Below, in pieces: positions 34,979 through 44,898 of a stretch of 64,000 nt of DNA (positions are counted from its first letter, which is position 1; each line of letters starts with the position of its first letter). Where the stretch lies: the NCBI RefSeq assembly GCF_000214595.1, contig NZ_AFIG01000001.1, positions 1,406,382 through 1,470,381 of the forward strand. The letters are read 5' to 3'. The notes below the pieces were generated by a model. It saw nothing but the letters and a program-made list of their open reading frames with translations, was not told the origin of the DNA and ran no database searches. The position numbers and the translations under genes are program-made. The DNA comes from Methylophaga thalassica MP (GTDB lineage: Bacteria; Pseudomonadota; Gammaproteobacteria; Nitrosococcales; Methylophagaceae).

Positions 34979-35425
34979 TTACGCTGATGGAACTGATTGC
35001 TGTGCCTGATACAAACCTTCAAATTCATTCATAGTGAAGACAGCCAGGATATTCTGCTCATCATCGAGAATTTCATACATTGGCCCTTCTGTCCCACGTA
35101 TACTGAATAAAACTACCGTATCCTCCTCACCACCACACTCTCTATGCGGCTCAGGATCGGGTTGGCTGATGGTATAGCTGCCCGTTGGACGTTTTTCTTT
35201 TAATGTCCCATCAGCGTGATATAAACAATGCTCCCCCTGAATGACAAAAGTATGGTTAACCGCACAATGGCGGTGTAACACAATCGGATCGTTGGCTGCG
35301 AATTTGAATATCACTTCTACGACTTTATTATCACGGTCAATATCTAGAATGGAATATTGAAAGTTATCGAAAACCTCAAGTCGTTGCCAGTTGATGTGTT
35401 GATCATTAAATTGATGTGTCTGCAT
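34979..35425 (-). CDS. Cupin-like protein
   Basis: A 148-residue soluble protein with a cupin-type beta-barrel. The metal-binding residues appear as HRHCAVNHTFVIQGEH in the first motif and a His (EPHRECGGEEDTVV) in the second. It has a GGAGAG ribosome binding site. Cupins include dioxygenases, isomerases and sensors, and nothing here identifies the reaction. It sits downstream of the czc operon on the same strand, but a terminator separates them. Confidence 0.7.
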   Translation of the reverse strand: MQTHQFNDQHINWQRLEVFDNFQYSILDIDRDNKVVEVIFKFAANDPIVLHRHCAVNHTFVIQGEHCLYHADGTLKEKRPTGSYTISQPDPEPHRECGGEEDTVVLFSIRGTEGPMYEILDDEQNILAVFTMNEFEGLYQAQQSVPSA

Positions 35426-35535
35426 GTCTCTCTCCTTTTTAATTATGTGTCAGTGACATATAACTACTTTAGCGACGAGAACACAGATGGTGCCAGCGAT
35501 ATTTGCCTGCGTAAGACTGGGATTTTTACCCATGA

Positions 35536-35569
35536 TGGCATCAGGGCTGCTGCTGCAGCCCTGATGCCA
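35536..35569 (-). terminator. Terminator of the czc operon
   Basis: A 15-bp G/C-rich stem, TGGCATCAGGGCTGC with its complement, around a 4-base loop, 8 bases past the stop of the RND gene at 35577. The U-run is weak on the minus strand and stronger (TTTT) on the plus strand. Confidence 0.7.
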
Positions 35570-35576
35570 TTTTCAG

Positions 35577-38500
35577 CTAAGCTTTACGACGGTGAACCAG
35601 CCAATATAAGGTCGGCAAAACAACCAAAGTAAGTAAGGTTGATGAAATAATGCCACCGATGACCACTGTTGCTAATGGCCTCTGTATTTCAGCCCCCGTG
35701 CCGGTATTAAGCGCCATCGGCACAAAACCGAGACTGGCTACCAGCGCTGTCATCATTACCGGACGCAAACGTAACATGGCACCATCCACAATCGCTTTAT
35801 AGAGATCACCGTTTTGATGCCAGTCATCTCGTATAAATGACAACATCACCAGACCATTTAATACAGCAATACCGGACAGGGCAATAAAACCGACAGCCGC
35901 TGAAATCGATAGAGGCATATCCCTTAACAATAAAGCCACAATGCCACCAGTTAAGGCCAACGGTATTCCGGTGAAGATAATAGCGGCATCCTTAACAGAC
36001 CTCAGCATGGTCACCAATAACAATAAAATACCAAATAAGGTGACAGGTACTACGATAACCAGCCGTTGACTGGCTGAGGCTAGCTGTTCAAAGGTACCAC
36101 CAAACTCCAGCCAGTAACCATCAGGTAATGTCAGTTGCTGACCAAGTTTTTGCTGAGCTTCCTGCACAAAAGATCCCAGATCACGATCTCTGACATTGGC
36201 TGTGACCACAACACGACGTTTCGCATTTTCACGCGAGATTTGGCTTGGCACATCAACAAGTTTAATGGTTGCTATCTCCGATAACGGCACATAACGACCA
36301 GAAGGCAAAGACACGGGTAACTCAGAGAGTGCCGCCATATCCTGTCGTCGTTCATCAGCTAATCGAATAACCAGTTTAAAGCGTCGATCACCTTCATAGA
36401 TTAACCCCGCATCCTGACCACCAATCGCGGTGGACAGCATAGTCTGCAAGTCATCCACACTGAGGCCATAACGCGATAGCGCCAGGCGTTTGGGTTCTAC
36501 TGAGACCATTGGTAAACCACTGACTTGTTCCAGTCTGGCATCCGCTTGGCCTGGTATCTCTTTGATAATAGTTAAAATCGATTGTGCTGATTGTTTAAGC
36601 TGTTCCAGATCATCACCAAACACTTTTATGGCCACATCGGCCCTGACACCTGAGATCAACTCGTTAAAACGCATCTCAATGGGTTGGGTGAATTCATAGT
36701 TATTGCCAGGCAAGTCCTTCGCAGCTGTCTCGATTTGCTTGATAAGCGCTGACTTTGGCAATGCCGGATTAGGCCAGTCTTTTCTTGGCTTTAATATTAG
36801 AAAGGTATCAGCCACATTCGGTGGCATAGGGTCGGTCGCTACTTCAGGCGTACCGATTTTGGCGTAGACCTTATCCACCTGTGGAAACTGTTTCAGCCGT
36901 TGTTCCAGTACTTCCTGCATGTCTATCGATTGCTGCAGACTGGTACCGGTGGTGCGTAAGGCATGTAAGGCAATATCGCCTTCATTGAGCTGAGGAATAA
37001 ACTCTGTACCCATTTTTGATGCCAACATGAGTGAACAGGCCACCAACACAAACGCAGCAACTATCACCAACCAACGTAACTTCAGACTCCATATCAACAG
37101 CGGCCGGTAAATCGATTTGCTGGCAGAAATAATCAGACTTTCACTTTCTTTGACTTTGCCTTTCATAAACACAGCCACAGCGGCAGGCACAATGGTCAGA
37201 GACATCATCATTGCTGCCAGCAAAGCCAGTACGACTGTCGCTGCCATGGGTTCAAACATCTTGCCTTCCACCCCAGTCAAGGTGAATAAAGGGATGTAAA
37301 CCAGTGTGATAATCAACATGCCAAATAAGCTGGGTCGAATTACTTCATTGCTCGCATCAAACACAACCGCCAGCCGTTCATTTAATGGTAAAACTGCATC
37401 ACGACCAGACTGAGCCAGTGATAAACGCCGCACACTGTTTTCCACAATAATCACTGCACCATCGACAATCAGGCCAAAATCCAGTGCGCCCAGACTCATC
37501 AGGTTGGCAGAAATACCAGCCTGAACCATGCCAGTTATGGTTGCCAACATGGCAAGTGGAATCACGGCGGCAGTGATAAATGCGGCGCGAATATTACCCA
37601 GTAATAAAAACAACACCACAATGACCAATAATGCGCCTTCCAGTAAATTTTTCTGAACGGTGGTAATCGCTTTATCGACTAGTGTAGTTCTGTCATATAC
37701 CGCTTCGGCAATAACGCCGTCAGGTAGCGTCAACTGAATCTGGTTTAACTCAGCAGCAACCCGTTTGGCGACCTCACGTGAGTTCTCCCCTATCAGCATC
37801 ATCGCCGTGCCCATCACCGTTTCCTGACCATTCTGGGTAGCAGCGCCGGTTCTTAGCGTTTTACCGATAGCGACATCAGCAATATCCATAATCTTGATTG
37901 GCGTGCCTGACATCTGCTTCACCACGACCTGCTCGATATCATCGATGGTTTGTAACTGTCCTGGAGAACGCACCAGTAATTGCTGACCATAACGCTCGAT
38001 ATAACCGGCACCACGATTACTATTGTTTGCTTTTAATGCCTGATGGATGTCGCCAAAGCTGATACCAAACTCCAGCATTTTTTGTGGATCAGGTTGGATA
38101 TGGTATTGCTTAGCATAGCCGCCTATCGTATTGACCTCGGTAATCCCTGGTACACGCGTTAACCGGGGCTGAATAATCCAGTCCTGTATTTCACGTAACG
38201 CCGTCATATCATAGGGTTGACCATTGGCTTGTCGGGCTGTTGGTTGAGCAGAAACGGTATAAACAAAAATCTCACCCAATCCGGAGGCAATCGGCCCCAT
38301 TTCGGGCTCCAAGCCATCAGGCAGTTCACTTTTGATACTAGCCAGACGGTTATTCAGCAGATTTCGGGCGAAATATAAATCCGTCCCCTCTTTAAATACG
38401 ACGGTGACCTGCGATAGACCATAACGAGAAATCGATCGTGTATACGACAACTGAGGAATACCCGCCAGCGCCCGCTCAACGGGGTAGGTAATACGCTGCT

Positions 38501-38684
38501 CGGTTTCTAACGGCGAATACCCCTCAGCTTTGGTATTAATCTGTACCTGCACATTGGTGATATCCGGTACCGCATCAATAGGTAAATGCTGGTAACTCCA
38601 AGCACCAGCTGCCATTAGTAAGATAATTAATGACAATATAAGACCACGTCGCTCAATAGAGAAACGTAAAATTGAAGCAATCAT
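35577..38684 (-). CDS. czcA: CzcA-type heavy-metal RND efflux pump
   Basis: A 1035-residue inner-membrane proton antiporter of the HME-RND family with twelve helices and two large periplasmic loops. Helix 4 carries DFGLIVDGAVIIVEN, the signature of divalent-cation (Co/Zn/Cd) pumps; copper/silver CusA pumps have a different motif. The GTEFIPQLNEGDIALHALR segment is also typical. GGAGACGTT precedes the ATG. It is the last gene of a czcI-C-B-A operon and would drive metal efflux through CzcB and CzcC. Confidence 0.95.
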   Translation of the reverse strand: MIASILRFSIERRGLILSLIILLMAAGAWSYQHLPIDAVPDITNVQVQINTKAEGYSPLETEQRITYPVERALAGIPQLSYTRSISRYGLSQVTVVFKEGTDLYFARNLLNNRLASIKSELPDGLEPEMGPIASGLGEIFVYTVSAQPTARQANGQPYDMTALREIQDWIIQPRLTRVPGITEVNTIGGYAKQYHIQPDPQKMLEFGISFGDIHQALKANNSNRGAGYIERYGQQLLVRSPGQLQTIDDIEQVVVKQMSGTPIKIMDIADVAIGKTLRTGAATQNGQETVMGTAMMLIGENSREVAKRVAAELNQIQLTLPDGVIAEAVYDRTTLVDKAITTVQKNLLEGALLVIVVLFLLLGNIRAAFITAAVIPLAMLATITGMVQAGISANLMSLGALDFGLIVDGAVIIVENSVRRLSLAQSGRDAVLPLNERLAVVFDASNEVIRPSLFGMLIITLVYIPLFTLTGVEGKMFEPMAATVVLALLAAMMMSLTIVPAAVAVFMKGKVKESESLIISASKSIYRPLLIWSLKLRWLVIVAAFVLVACSLMLASKMGTEFIPQLNEGDIALHALRTTGTSLQQSIDMQEVLEQRLKQFPQVDKVYAKIGTPEVATDPMPPNVADTFLILKPRKDWPNPALPKSALIKQIETAAKDLPGNNYEFTQPIEMRFNELISGVRADVAIKVFGDDLEQLKQSAQSILTIIKEIPGQADARLEQVSGLPMVSVEPKRLALSRYGLSVDDLQTMLSTAIGGQDAGLIYEGDRRFKLVIRLADERRQDMAALSELPVSLPSGRYVPLSEIATIKLVDVPSQISRENAKRRVVVTANVRDRDLGSFVQEAQQKLGQQLTLPDGYWLEFGGTFEQLASASQRLVIVVPVTLFGILLLLVTMLRSVKDAAIIFTGIPLALTGGIVALLLRDMPLSISAAVGFIALSGIAVLNGLVMLSFIRDDWHQNGDLYKAIVDGAMLRLRPVMMTALVASLGFVPMALNTGTGAEIQRPLATVVIGGIISSTLLTLVVLPTLYWLVHRRKA

Positions 38685-38699
38685 AACGTCTCCTTGAGT

Positions 38700-39629
38700 T
38701 TAGTGACTGTGCTCAGCGCCGTCTTTTTCAAGATCGGCTTTTATCAGATAACTGTTTTCAGTCACTATTTCTTGACCCGCATTCAAACCTTCCAGCACTT
38801 CGGCATACTGATCGTCCTGAATCCCCAGCGCTACTGGTAGTGGTTTATAAACGTCCCCTTCTTTGATGAAAACAACGGTTTTATTTTCATATTGCTGCAA
38901 AGCGGATAGCGGTACCCTTAGATTCACTTCACGTTTATCAATGAGGACTTGAGCACCGACCAGCAAGCCCGGAAACCAGTTGTCATCAGGATTTTTGAAT
39001 TTCACCCTGGCAATTCTGAATGGCTCGCCACTGGTATTGGGCAAAAGCTGGGAAATGACAGAACGGGTTTGCATATCATCACTCTGTAAAACAACCGTCT
39101 GCTTTGAGTTAATCAGACTCGCCTGAGAAGGAAACACTTTGAGCTCAGCCCATAAAGTAGACGTATCAGTAATGGTAAACAGCGTCTGCTCAGAAACGAC
39201 TTCACCGGCATTGGCATGTTTTGCTATTACGCTGCCAGACAATGGTGCGGTGACATTATAGGTTTGCAAGCTGCTATTGGATTCTACACTGGCTAATACC
39301 TGACCTTTTTTCACCGTATCCCCATACTCAACATACACACGGGTGATACGACCGGCAAATCGCGCCGTCACATGGCTGGTGTGTTCAGGAGACAGGGTCA
39401 CGATACCGTATAGGGTCATTGTTTTACTGATATCACCGCCACTGGCAACCGCGGTGGAGATGGAATTTAATGACGCCATGTCCTCGTCAATATGTGCAAC
39501 TTCTTCCTCATGATGATTCGGATGTTCATGCTCATCATCGGCAACAACGGCCTTAACAGATAGCATGTTCACTATAAAAAATACGATTAACATTAAAAAA
39601 TAAGGAAGACTCATATCTCGCTTATTCAT
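38700..39629 (-). CDS. czcB: CzcB-type periplasmic adaptor
   Basis: A 309-residue HlyD-family adaptor with one N-terminal helix (about 6-26), a His/Glu-rich stretch just after it (EHEHPNHHEEE), and lipoyl, helical-hairpin and beta-barrel domains. The chosen ATG at 39629 follows GAGGGAAG; the longer frame to 39656 would overlap czcC by 35 bases instead of 8. The His-rich N-terminal segment probably binds metal in the periplasm. The product bridges CzcA and the CzcC channel. Confidence 0.92.
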   Translation of the reverse strand: MNKRDMSLPYFLMLIVFFIVNMLSVKAVVADDEHEHPNHHEEEVAHIDEDMASLNSISTAVASGGDISKTMTLYGIVTLSPEHTSHVTARFAGRITRVYVEYGDTVKKGQVLASVESNSSLQTYNVTAPLSGSVIAKHANAGEVVSEQTLFTITDTSTLWAELKVFPSQASLINSKQTVVLQSDDMQTRSVISQLLPNTSGEPFRIARVKFKNPDDNWFPGLLVGAQVLIDKREVNLRVPLSALQQYENKTVVFIKEGDVYKPLPVALGIQDDQYAEVLEGLNAGQEIVTENSYLIKADLEKDGAEHSH

Positions 39630-40929
39630 GATTTCTTCCCTCAAAATTTTGTCCAATTAACAACGGCTCTGCAGTCAGTTGTTCAATTTCTGCCGTGAGC
39701 AATAAAGCATCGGCTGACGTCTCTATAAGCGCACGCTTGGCATTGAGTAGCTCTTGTCTTGCGGTGAGGAAATCGAGATAGCTGTATAGGCCTCGCTGGT
39801 AAGCTGTTTTGGTCTGAGTTAAGGCATCGGTCAGTTGTGGAATGATGGATTGCTGCAAGGTCGTTGCCGCATTAATCGCCTGCTCCCGGGCCGTATATGC
39901 CTGATACAGTTGTGAATGTATGCGCAGCAGAAAGTCTTGTTGGTGATAAGTTATTTCATTTCTTGCTGCCAGAGCTGATTTCACTGCTGACTCAGCACGT
40001 TTTTCTGCAAATAACGGCATAGAAAATCCGGCTACCAAGGCAGATTCATCCATATCAGCACTGCGCCGAAGCCCAACGGACCAATCGATATCAGCCTGCT
40101 GTTGCGTTTTTGCCAGCCGGATTTCAGACTCTTTTAAGCGAGTTTCAGCAGCAAAAAATTCCAGCGAGGGATTATTTTTGACCAGCTCAAACAGAGACTC
40201 AAATGACCTGCTGCTACCGTAATCAAACAGAGAGCCGGAAACTTGATTAAAGTCTGGCTGCATCTGCCCCCATAAATTGGCTAAAGCCATTTTGTGGGCA
40301 TGCATGCGTTGCTCGACGCGTCTGACATTTAACCTCGCCTGCTCAACCGCTGCCACCGCTCGGGCATAATCGGCCTTAGGCGCAATCGCTGTCCTGACAC
40401 GTTTATTCACTTCGTCAGCCGTGGCTTGAGCAAGTGAGACTTCTTCTTCAGCCAGCTGTATCCGCTGTTTATCAATCAGCAACTGAATATAGTTTTTGGT
40501 GACTGTACTCAGTAAGTCAAGCGAAGCAATCTGCTGTTTAATACGACTCAATGCCAGCTTTTGATCAACGACGCTGACTCTGGCTTGTTTTTTTCCACCA
40601 AGCTCCAGTACAGAAGATAAAGACACCGTCAGTTCTGCTGATTGAGTGCCACTTAGCTGACCTGTACCAGCGACGTTTTCCAGTTCAGCCCCTACACGAT
40701 AAGCTGGTGATAGCTGCGCTGTTTCACGTTCCGCCTGCAAGCCTTGTTCACGAAGTGGAAAGACGTTAAGTGACGGATTTTGATTTAAGGTTTTTTTAAT
40801 TGCTTCAGCTAGTGTCAATGTAGTGTTTGTTGCAGCATGGGCCTGAAACGACACAATAAACAGACTGAAAGCACAATAGAGGCACACCCGCAGTAGAGGC
40901 GTTTTCCCATATGTATCAATACGTTTCAT
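39622..40929 (-). CDS. czcC: CzcC-type outer-membrane efflux channel
   Basis: A 435-residue TolC-family outer-membrane factor. It has a signal peptide (about 1-32, ending in AHA), two repeats of the outer-membrane-efflux domain with long helical stretches, and the NPSLNVFPLREQGLQAE-like first helix common in CzcC proteins. It overlaps czcB by 8 bases. The position in the operon and the CzcA motif point to zinc/cobalt/cadmium export. Confidence 0.92.
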   Translation of the reverse strand: MKRIDTYGKTPLLRVCLYCAFSLFIVSFQAHAATNTTLTLAEAIKKTLNQNPSLNVFPLREQGLQAERETAQLSPAYRVGAELENVAGTGQLSGTQSAELTVSLSSVLELGGKKQARVSVVDQKLALSRIKQQIASLDLLSTVTKNYIQLLIDKQRIQLAEEEVSLAQATADEVNKRVRTAIAPKADYARAVAAVEQARLNVRRVEQRMHAHKMALANLWGQMQPDFNQVSGSLFDYGSSRSFESLFELVKNNPSLEFFAAETRLKESEIRLAKTQQQADIDWSVGLRRSADMDESALVAGFSMPLFAEKRAESAVKSALAARNEITYHQQDFLLRIHSQLYQAYTAREQAINAATTLQQSIIPQLTDALTQTKTAYQRGLYSYLDFLTARQELLNAKRALIETSADALLLTAEIEQLTAEPLLIGQNFEGRNHE

Positions 40930-40996
40930 GATATGGATCCTGAAATAAATACTTTTTCATCACGAATAGGTGATGAGCGAAAGTGCTAAATCAGAA

Positions 40997-41323
40997 TCAG
41001 GCTTTTGGAGGGCGGTACATCGAGCTGATAGAGCCCGATATGGGTGTGTATTGGTAACGACTGAAAAAAGCGTCTTTGAATGAAGACACGGCTAAGTTCA
41101 CCATATGTGGCACAGCAACAAAGTGTACACAGTGGCTATGACCACATTGATGATGGTCGGCATCGATATGCACAGAATCCGGACTATCATCGGCGATGGG
41201 ATCGATAAGACTATGATTATCTTGCTCGTCGAAAATAATATGATGCACATCAGCAGCGACAATGCTGGATTGCAGCACCATCATCATAATTAAACTGTAT
41301 AAAAACATTTTGATGTTCATCAT
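40997..41323 (-). CDS. czcI: CzcI-like His-rich periplasmic protein
   Basis: A 108-residue protein with a signal peptide (MKMFLYSLIMMMVLQSSIVAA-like start, cut near 25). A central metal-binding stretch has many His, Asp and Cys (DSVHIDADHHQCGHSHCVHF), and the tail ends MYRPPKA, as in CzcI-like proteins that end in an RPP motif. Small proteins of this kind precede czcCBA operons and are proposed to act in metal sensing or induction. It is the first gene of the operon, 67 bases before czcC. Confidence 0.68.
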   Translation of the reverse strand: MMNIKMFLYSLIMMMVLQSSIVAADVHHIIFDEQDNHSLIDPIADDSPDSVHIDADHHQCGHSHCVHFVAVPHMVNLAVSSFKDAFFSRYQYTPISGSISSMYRPPKA

Positions 41324-41407
41324 GATTGATAGGATAACGGAAAGCCGGGTTCAGATGAAACAAGTTTAATGAATTAAACGCTGAACAATGTGATGAAGGA
41401 TAAGATA

Positions 41408-42274
41408 ATGAAATTGAACATTCTGCTTGGATTTGTTGTTTTGCTTGTGAACTGTGCTGCGTTATCCGCAGACAATTCCATCAAGATGATTCGAGATCTG
41501 TCTTATGGTGACTCACCACTGCAAACCATGGATATCTATTTACCTGCAGATGCTGACAATGCACCCATTTTATTTTTAATTCATGGTGGTGCCTGGCAGT
41601 TTGGCGATAAACGAGCCACTGGTTTAATCAAAAATAAGATAGATCGCTGGCTCAAACAAGGATTTATTATTGTTTCGGCTAATTATCGTTTAGTCCCTGA
41701 GGTAGACCCAGTCACACAGACCAACGATCTGGCTTTGGCATTAAAAACCATACAAAAGCAGGCCGGCGCATGGGGTGGCGATGCGGATAAATGTATCTTA
41801 CTGGGCCATTCCGCTGGCGCGCATTTGCTCGCCTTACTGACAACCAACCAAGCCTTTAGTCAACAAAATTCACTTCGTCGCTGGTTAGGTAGTTTGATTA
41901 TTGATAGTCAGGTGCTGGATTTGGTCTGGCTAATGCAACATAAGCATGTTGAGTTTTACGATAAAGCGTTTGGAGGACAGGCAGGCTACTGGCAAAAGGC
42001 GTCACCGATAAATTATGTGGATGCTAATGACCTGCCCATGCTTGTTGTGTGTTCACTGCAGCGTCCCTATGCCTGTGATAATTCAGCACGCTTTGTTGAT
42101 AAAGTGAATGATGCTGGCAGTAAAGCGGAATTGCTTAAGATGGATATGACCCACAATGAAACCTTAGAAGAAATCGGCAGGGACAATGCATATACCAAGA
42201 GCATCGAGAAATTTATGTCTGGGTTGGATCCTGTTGTGGCTGATCATCTAAGCCGACCTAATGATAAAAAATAG
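41408..42274 (+). CDS. Exported alpha/beta-hydrolase (esterase-type)
   Basis: A 288-residue esterase with a signal peptide (KLNILLGFVVLLVNCAALSA, cut near 21). The oxyanion-hole motif HGGAWQFG and the nucleophile elbow GHSAGAH (Ser135) place it in the carboxylesterase/BD-FAE group; His near 249 (DMTHNET) probably completes the triad. The ATG at 41408 has AAGGA seven bases before it; an upstream GTG frame is less likely. The substrate is unknown. It is convergent with the gene at 42324. Confidence 0.85.
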   Translation: MKLNILLGFVVLLVNCAALSADNSIKMIRDLSYGDSPLQTMDIYLPADADNAPILFLIHGGAWQFGDKRATGLIKNKIDRWLKQGFIIVSANYRLVPEVDPVTQTNDLALALKTIQKQAGAWGGDADKCILLGHSAGAHLLALLTTNQAFSQQNSLRRWLGSLIIDSQVLDLVWLMQHKHVEFYDKAFGGQAGYWQKASPINYVDANDLPMLVVCSLQRPYACDNSARFVDKVNDAGSKAELLKMDMTHNETLEEIGRDNAYTKSIEKFMSGLDPVVADHLSRPNDKK

Positions 42275-42309
42275 TAAACATCGCCGTCAGCTTTGACCAC
42301 GATGTTTAC
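42274..42309 (-). terminator. Terminator of the DUF945-like gene
   Basis: GTAAACATCG and its complement pair around a 16-base loop; on the minus strand a T-rich tract (TATTTTTTAT) follows. It overlaps the last base of the convergent esterase gene. Confidence 0.68.
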
Positions 42310-42323
42310 CATTGGACGTATAT

Positions 42324-43286
42324 CTATTTACCTTTGATTTTGAGATTTAATTCACGCTCAATCTCGTCTTCATCTGCTGCAAATAAAGCGACTTTCTGAA
42401 TATCTTCAATCGTCATCGGTGTTTTTGGAGTCAGTGCTATCTTGAATTCATGGCGATCATCAACAAAGTCTTCAACCGCACTGTAAAACATTTTCTCAAT
42501 GGCTTGATGGCTATATTCGATGTCCTTCTTCAGCTCATCAGTCAGCTGCTCTTCAAACTGTTTTTCGCTCATATTCATCTGCTTTGCCATATTTTCTATT
42601 AGCAGATCCGTTGTTTTACCTTTATCTTTTACCACCAGTTCAAAGTGATGAATGAGGGCTCGTTGCATGCCACCGAACATCAACACAACAGGATCGAGCG
42701 GCATATTTTCTATTTCCGCCTTCACTTCCATCCCTGCCACCTTGTTCAATTCGGATTTTAACTTTATGTCGACAAATGGCAGTGAATTACCTTTTGCTGG
42801 TGAATAGTCATATTCCAGATAAAAATCCGTCGTCGGCTTGCCATCTGTTAAGGTGTTTATGGTCTGATAGACCACCTTCTCAGCTGGTTTAACACTATTC
42901 TCAGCTAAGAGTTTGAAATCGACTTCTGTTGCTATACCGCTCAAGGTTACTTCGAGCTGACTGGGTAATTTGGATGATTCCAGTGAGGATAATCCCACCT
43001 CACTATCGACTGTCACTGATTCAATACTCACCACATTAGCGGCATTATTGCCCGCTAAATTTTGCAGACCAGACATGTCTATCGTGACATTTTTTAATGT
43101 CACTGCATTTGAAAACAAAGAGGTTTGAAGTGCGCCATACTTCACCGGACTGGTGCCATCCATCATGGTTAGCTCGGTATCAATACGTTCTTTCACAAAC
43201 TCATGTTTGGCATGATCGGCGTAAAAATAGCCGGAGACAACGGCCAGTCCAACCAGGCCGCCAATAATAAGTTGTTTTTGTTTCAT
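42324..43286 (-). CDS. DUF945/YdgA-like membrane-anchored periplasmic protein
   Basis: A 320-residue protein with an N-terminal membrane anchor (KQKQLIIGGLVGLAVVSGYFYA) and a large periplasmic part of repeated beta strands, with a segment (TLKNVTIDMSG) like those of the DUF945/YdgA and AsmA-like groups. The assignment is by general appearance and moderate. GGAT precedes the ATG. Function is unknown; such proteins have been linked loosely to envelope maintenance. Confidence 0.55.
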   Translation of the reverse strand: MKQKQLIIGGLVGLAVVSGYFYADHAKHEFVKERIDTELTMMDGTSPVKYGALQTSLFSNAVTLKNVTIDMSGLQNLAGNNAANVVSIESVTVDSEVGLSSLESSKLPSQLEVTLSGIATEVDFKLLAENSVKPAEKVVYQTINTLTDGKPTTDFYLEYDYSPAKGNSLPFVDIKLKSELNKVAGMEVKAEIENMPLDPVVLMFGGMQRALIHHFELVVKDKGKTTDLLIENMAKQMNMSEKQFEEQLTDELKKDIEYSHQAIEKMFYSAVEDFVDDRHEFKIALTPKTPMTIEDIQKVALFAADEDEIERELNLKIKGK

Positions 43287-43438
43287 TAAAATCCTTGTGT
43301 GAGGTTTAATTTGTGGCTTATGACACTAGATATTTCACTGTAGCGCTTGATAGCACAACAATAGAAATATCGGTGTGAAATCTCTGAATCGATTTGCTGC
43401 AGTAAGGGTAAAGCAGAACACGATGCGCGGTTTAGTAA

Positions 43439-44749
43439 TTAATCCAACGACATAGTAGTGGAACGATCATCAACATAAAATTGATATTGGTTACGACCTG
43501 CCGCTTTTGCTGCATACATGGCCTGATCGGCTTTTTTCAATAAATCTGAAATCTCATCAGCATCATTTGGATACTGCACGATACCGATACTTACCGATAA
43601 ACGACAATCGATGCCATTAATTGGATATGGCACATTGAGTTTACTGATTAATCTGTCCATAAAACGTTTGAGATCTTTTTGTGGAAACTCACCGGACAGC
43701 AATATAATAAATTCATCACCGGCATAGCGAGCGATCAAGTCAGCATTACGACATGTTTTGGTTAAAACATCTGCAGCATGGCGCAATACCTCATCGCCAA
43801 AATCATGACCATAGTTATCATTAAAGTCTTTAAAATTATCCAAATCGAGAAATAACAGGACTAAATTATCACGGGAAATAGACTCTTTGACCATCTCCAT
43901 TTCATGGCAGAGTGATTTCAAAAATAAATCTCTATTAGCTAAGCCTGTTAGATTATCGTAGTTAGCCTGTTTCCAGATAAGCTGCTGTGCTTGCATATCG
44001 TGGGTAATATTTCTGGCAATGATAGAACCACCGATAACTGTGCCAGTTTGATCTTGCAAGGGTGAAACTGTCTCAGACACATTAATCACTAAACCATCTC
44101 TGTTTTTCCTGGTAGTTTTGTAGTGCTCAAGACTTTCGTGATGCTTAATTTTTCTGAGAATATGATCTGCCTGTTGATCGTCATCATCAAAAAGTAAAGA
44201 TATTGACTTACCGAGAATATCACTTGCACTAAAACCAAAGATATGTTCAGCACCGTTGTTCCAGCTGGTAATTGTGCCGTCGAGCGAGACACTGTAAATG
44301 GCATCTTCAGATGATTCAACGATAGCTCGGTATTCATGGCTTAATCGAATAGCTTCAACTTGCTCGGTGATATCACGAGCAATTTTTGATGCTGCTACGA
44401 TAGTACCCAGGGCATCAAACACTGGCGAAATGGTGACTGAAATATCAATCAACCGACCCGTTTTATGTTTTCTAACCGTCTGAAAATGTTCAACCACTTC
44501 ACCACGTCTTAACTTTTCTAGTATCTCAGCCTCTTCACGAAGTTTATTTTCAGGAAAAATTTTGAGCATACTTTCGCCGATCATTTCATCAGCGGTATAA
44601 CCAAAAATCCTCTCAGCCGCTGGATTCCAGCTCAATACAATGCCATCTAATGTTTTACAGATAATGGCATCAAAACTTGAATCAATGATGGACTGATAAA
44701 TATTTTCCTTGAACAAGCTGATACTGTGATCTTGACGTTTTTGGTTCAC
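43439..44749 (-). CDS. PAS-PAS-GGDEF diguanylate cyclase
   Basis: A 436-residue soluble protein that makes cyclic di-GMP. Two PAS domains (about 14-130 and 138-255), each with an ending typical of PAC segments, are followed by a GGDEF domain (about 265-425). The active-site motif is AGDEF, a permitted variant. RNAD five residues before it forms the inhibitory I-site, so the product probably limits its own synthesis. The start is a GTG. The two PAS domains presumably sense a small ligand or redox state. It may work against the EAL protein at 17888-19963, but no linkage is shown. Confidence 0.92.
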   Translation of the reverse strand: MNQKRQDHSISLFKENIYQSIIDSSFDAIICKTLDGIVLSWNPAAERIFGYTADEMIGESMLKIFPENKLREEAEILEKLRRGEVVEHFQTVRKHKTGRLIDISVTISPVFDALGTIVAASKIARDITEQVEAIRLSHEYRAIVESSEDAIYSVSLDGTITSWNNGAEHIFGFSASDILGKSISLLFDDDDQQADHILRKIKHHESLEHYKTTRKNRDGLVINVSETVSPLQDQTGTVIGGSIIARNITHDMQAQQLIWKQANYDNLTGLANRDLFLKSLCHEMEMVKESISRDNLVLLFLDLDNFKDFNDNYGHDFGDEVLRHAADVLTKTCRNADLIARYAGDEFIILLSGEFPQKDLKRFMDRLISKLNVPYPINGIDCRLSVSIGIVQYPNDADEISDLLKKADQAMYAAKAAGRNQYQFYVDDRSTTMSLD

Positions 44750-44898
44750 GGGTATACATCCAATGTTATCTTTGCCCTATTCTATGACTTATTAGTATGT
44801 GATATCTATGCTTATCAGAATTATTATTCTGTTTTTGTAGTCTTACAATGTGAATTTTATTGGCGTCTTCACACTTTTCTTATGACAGGAATACACCC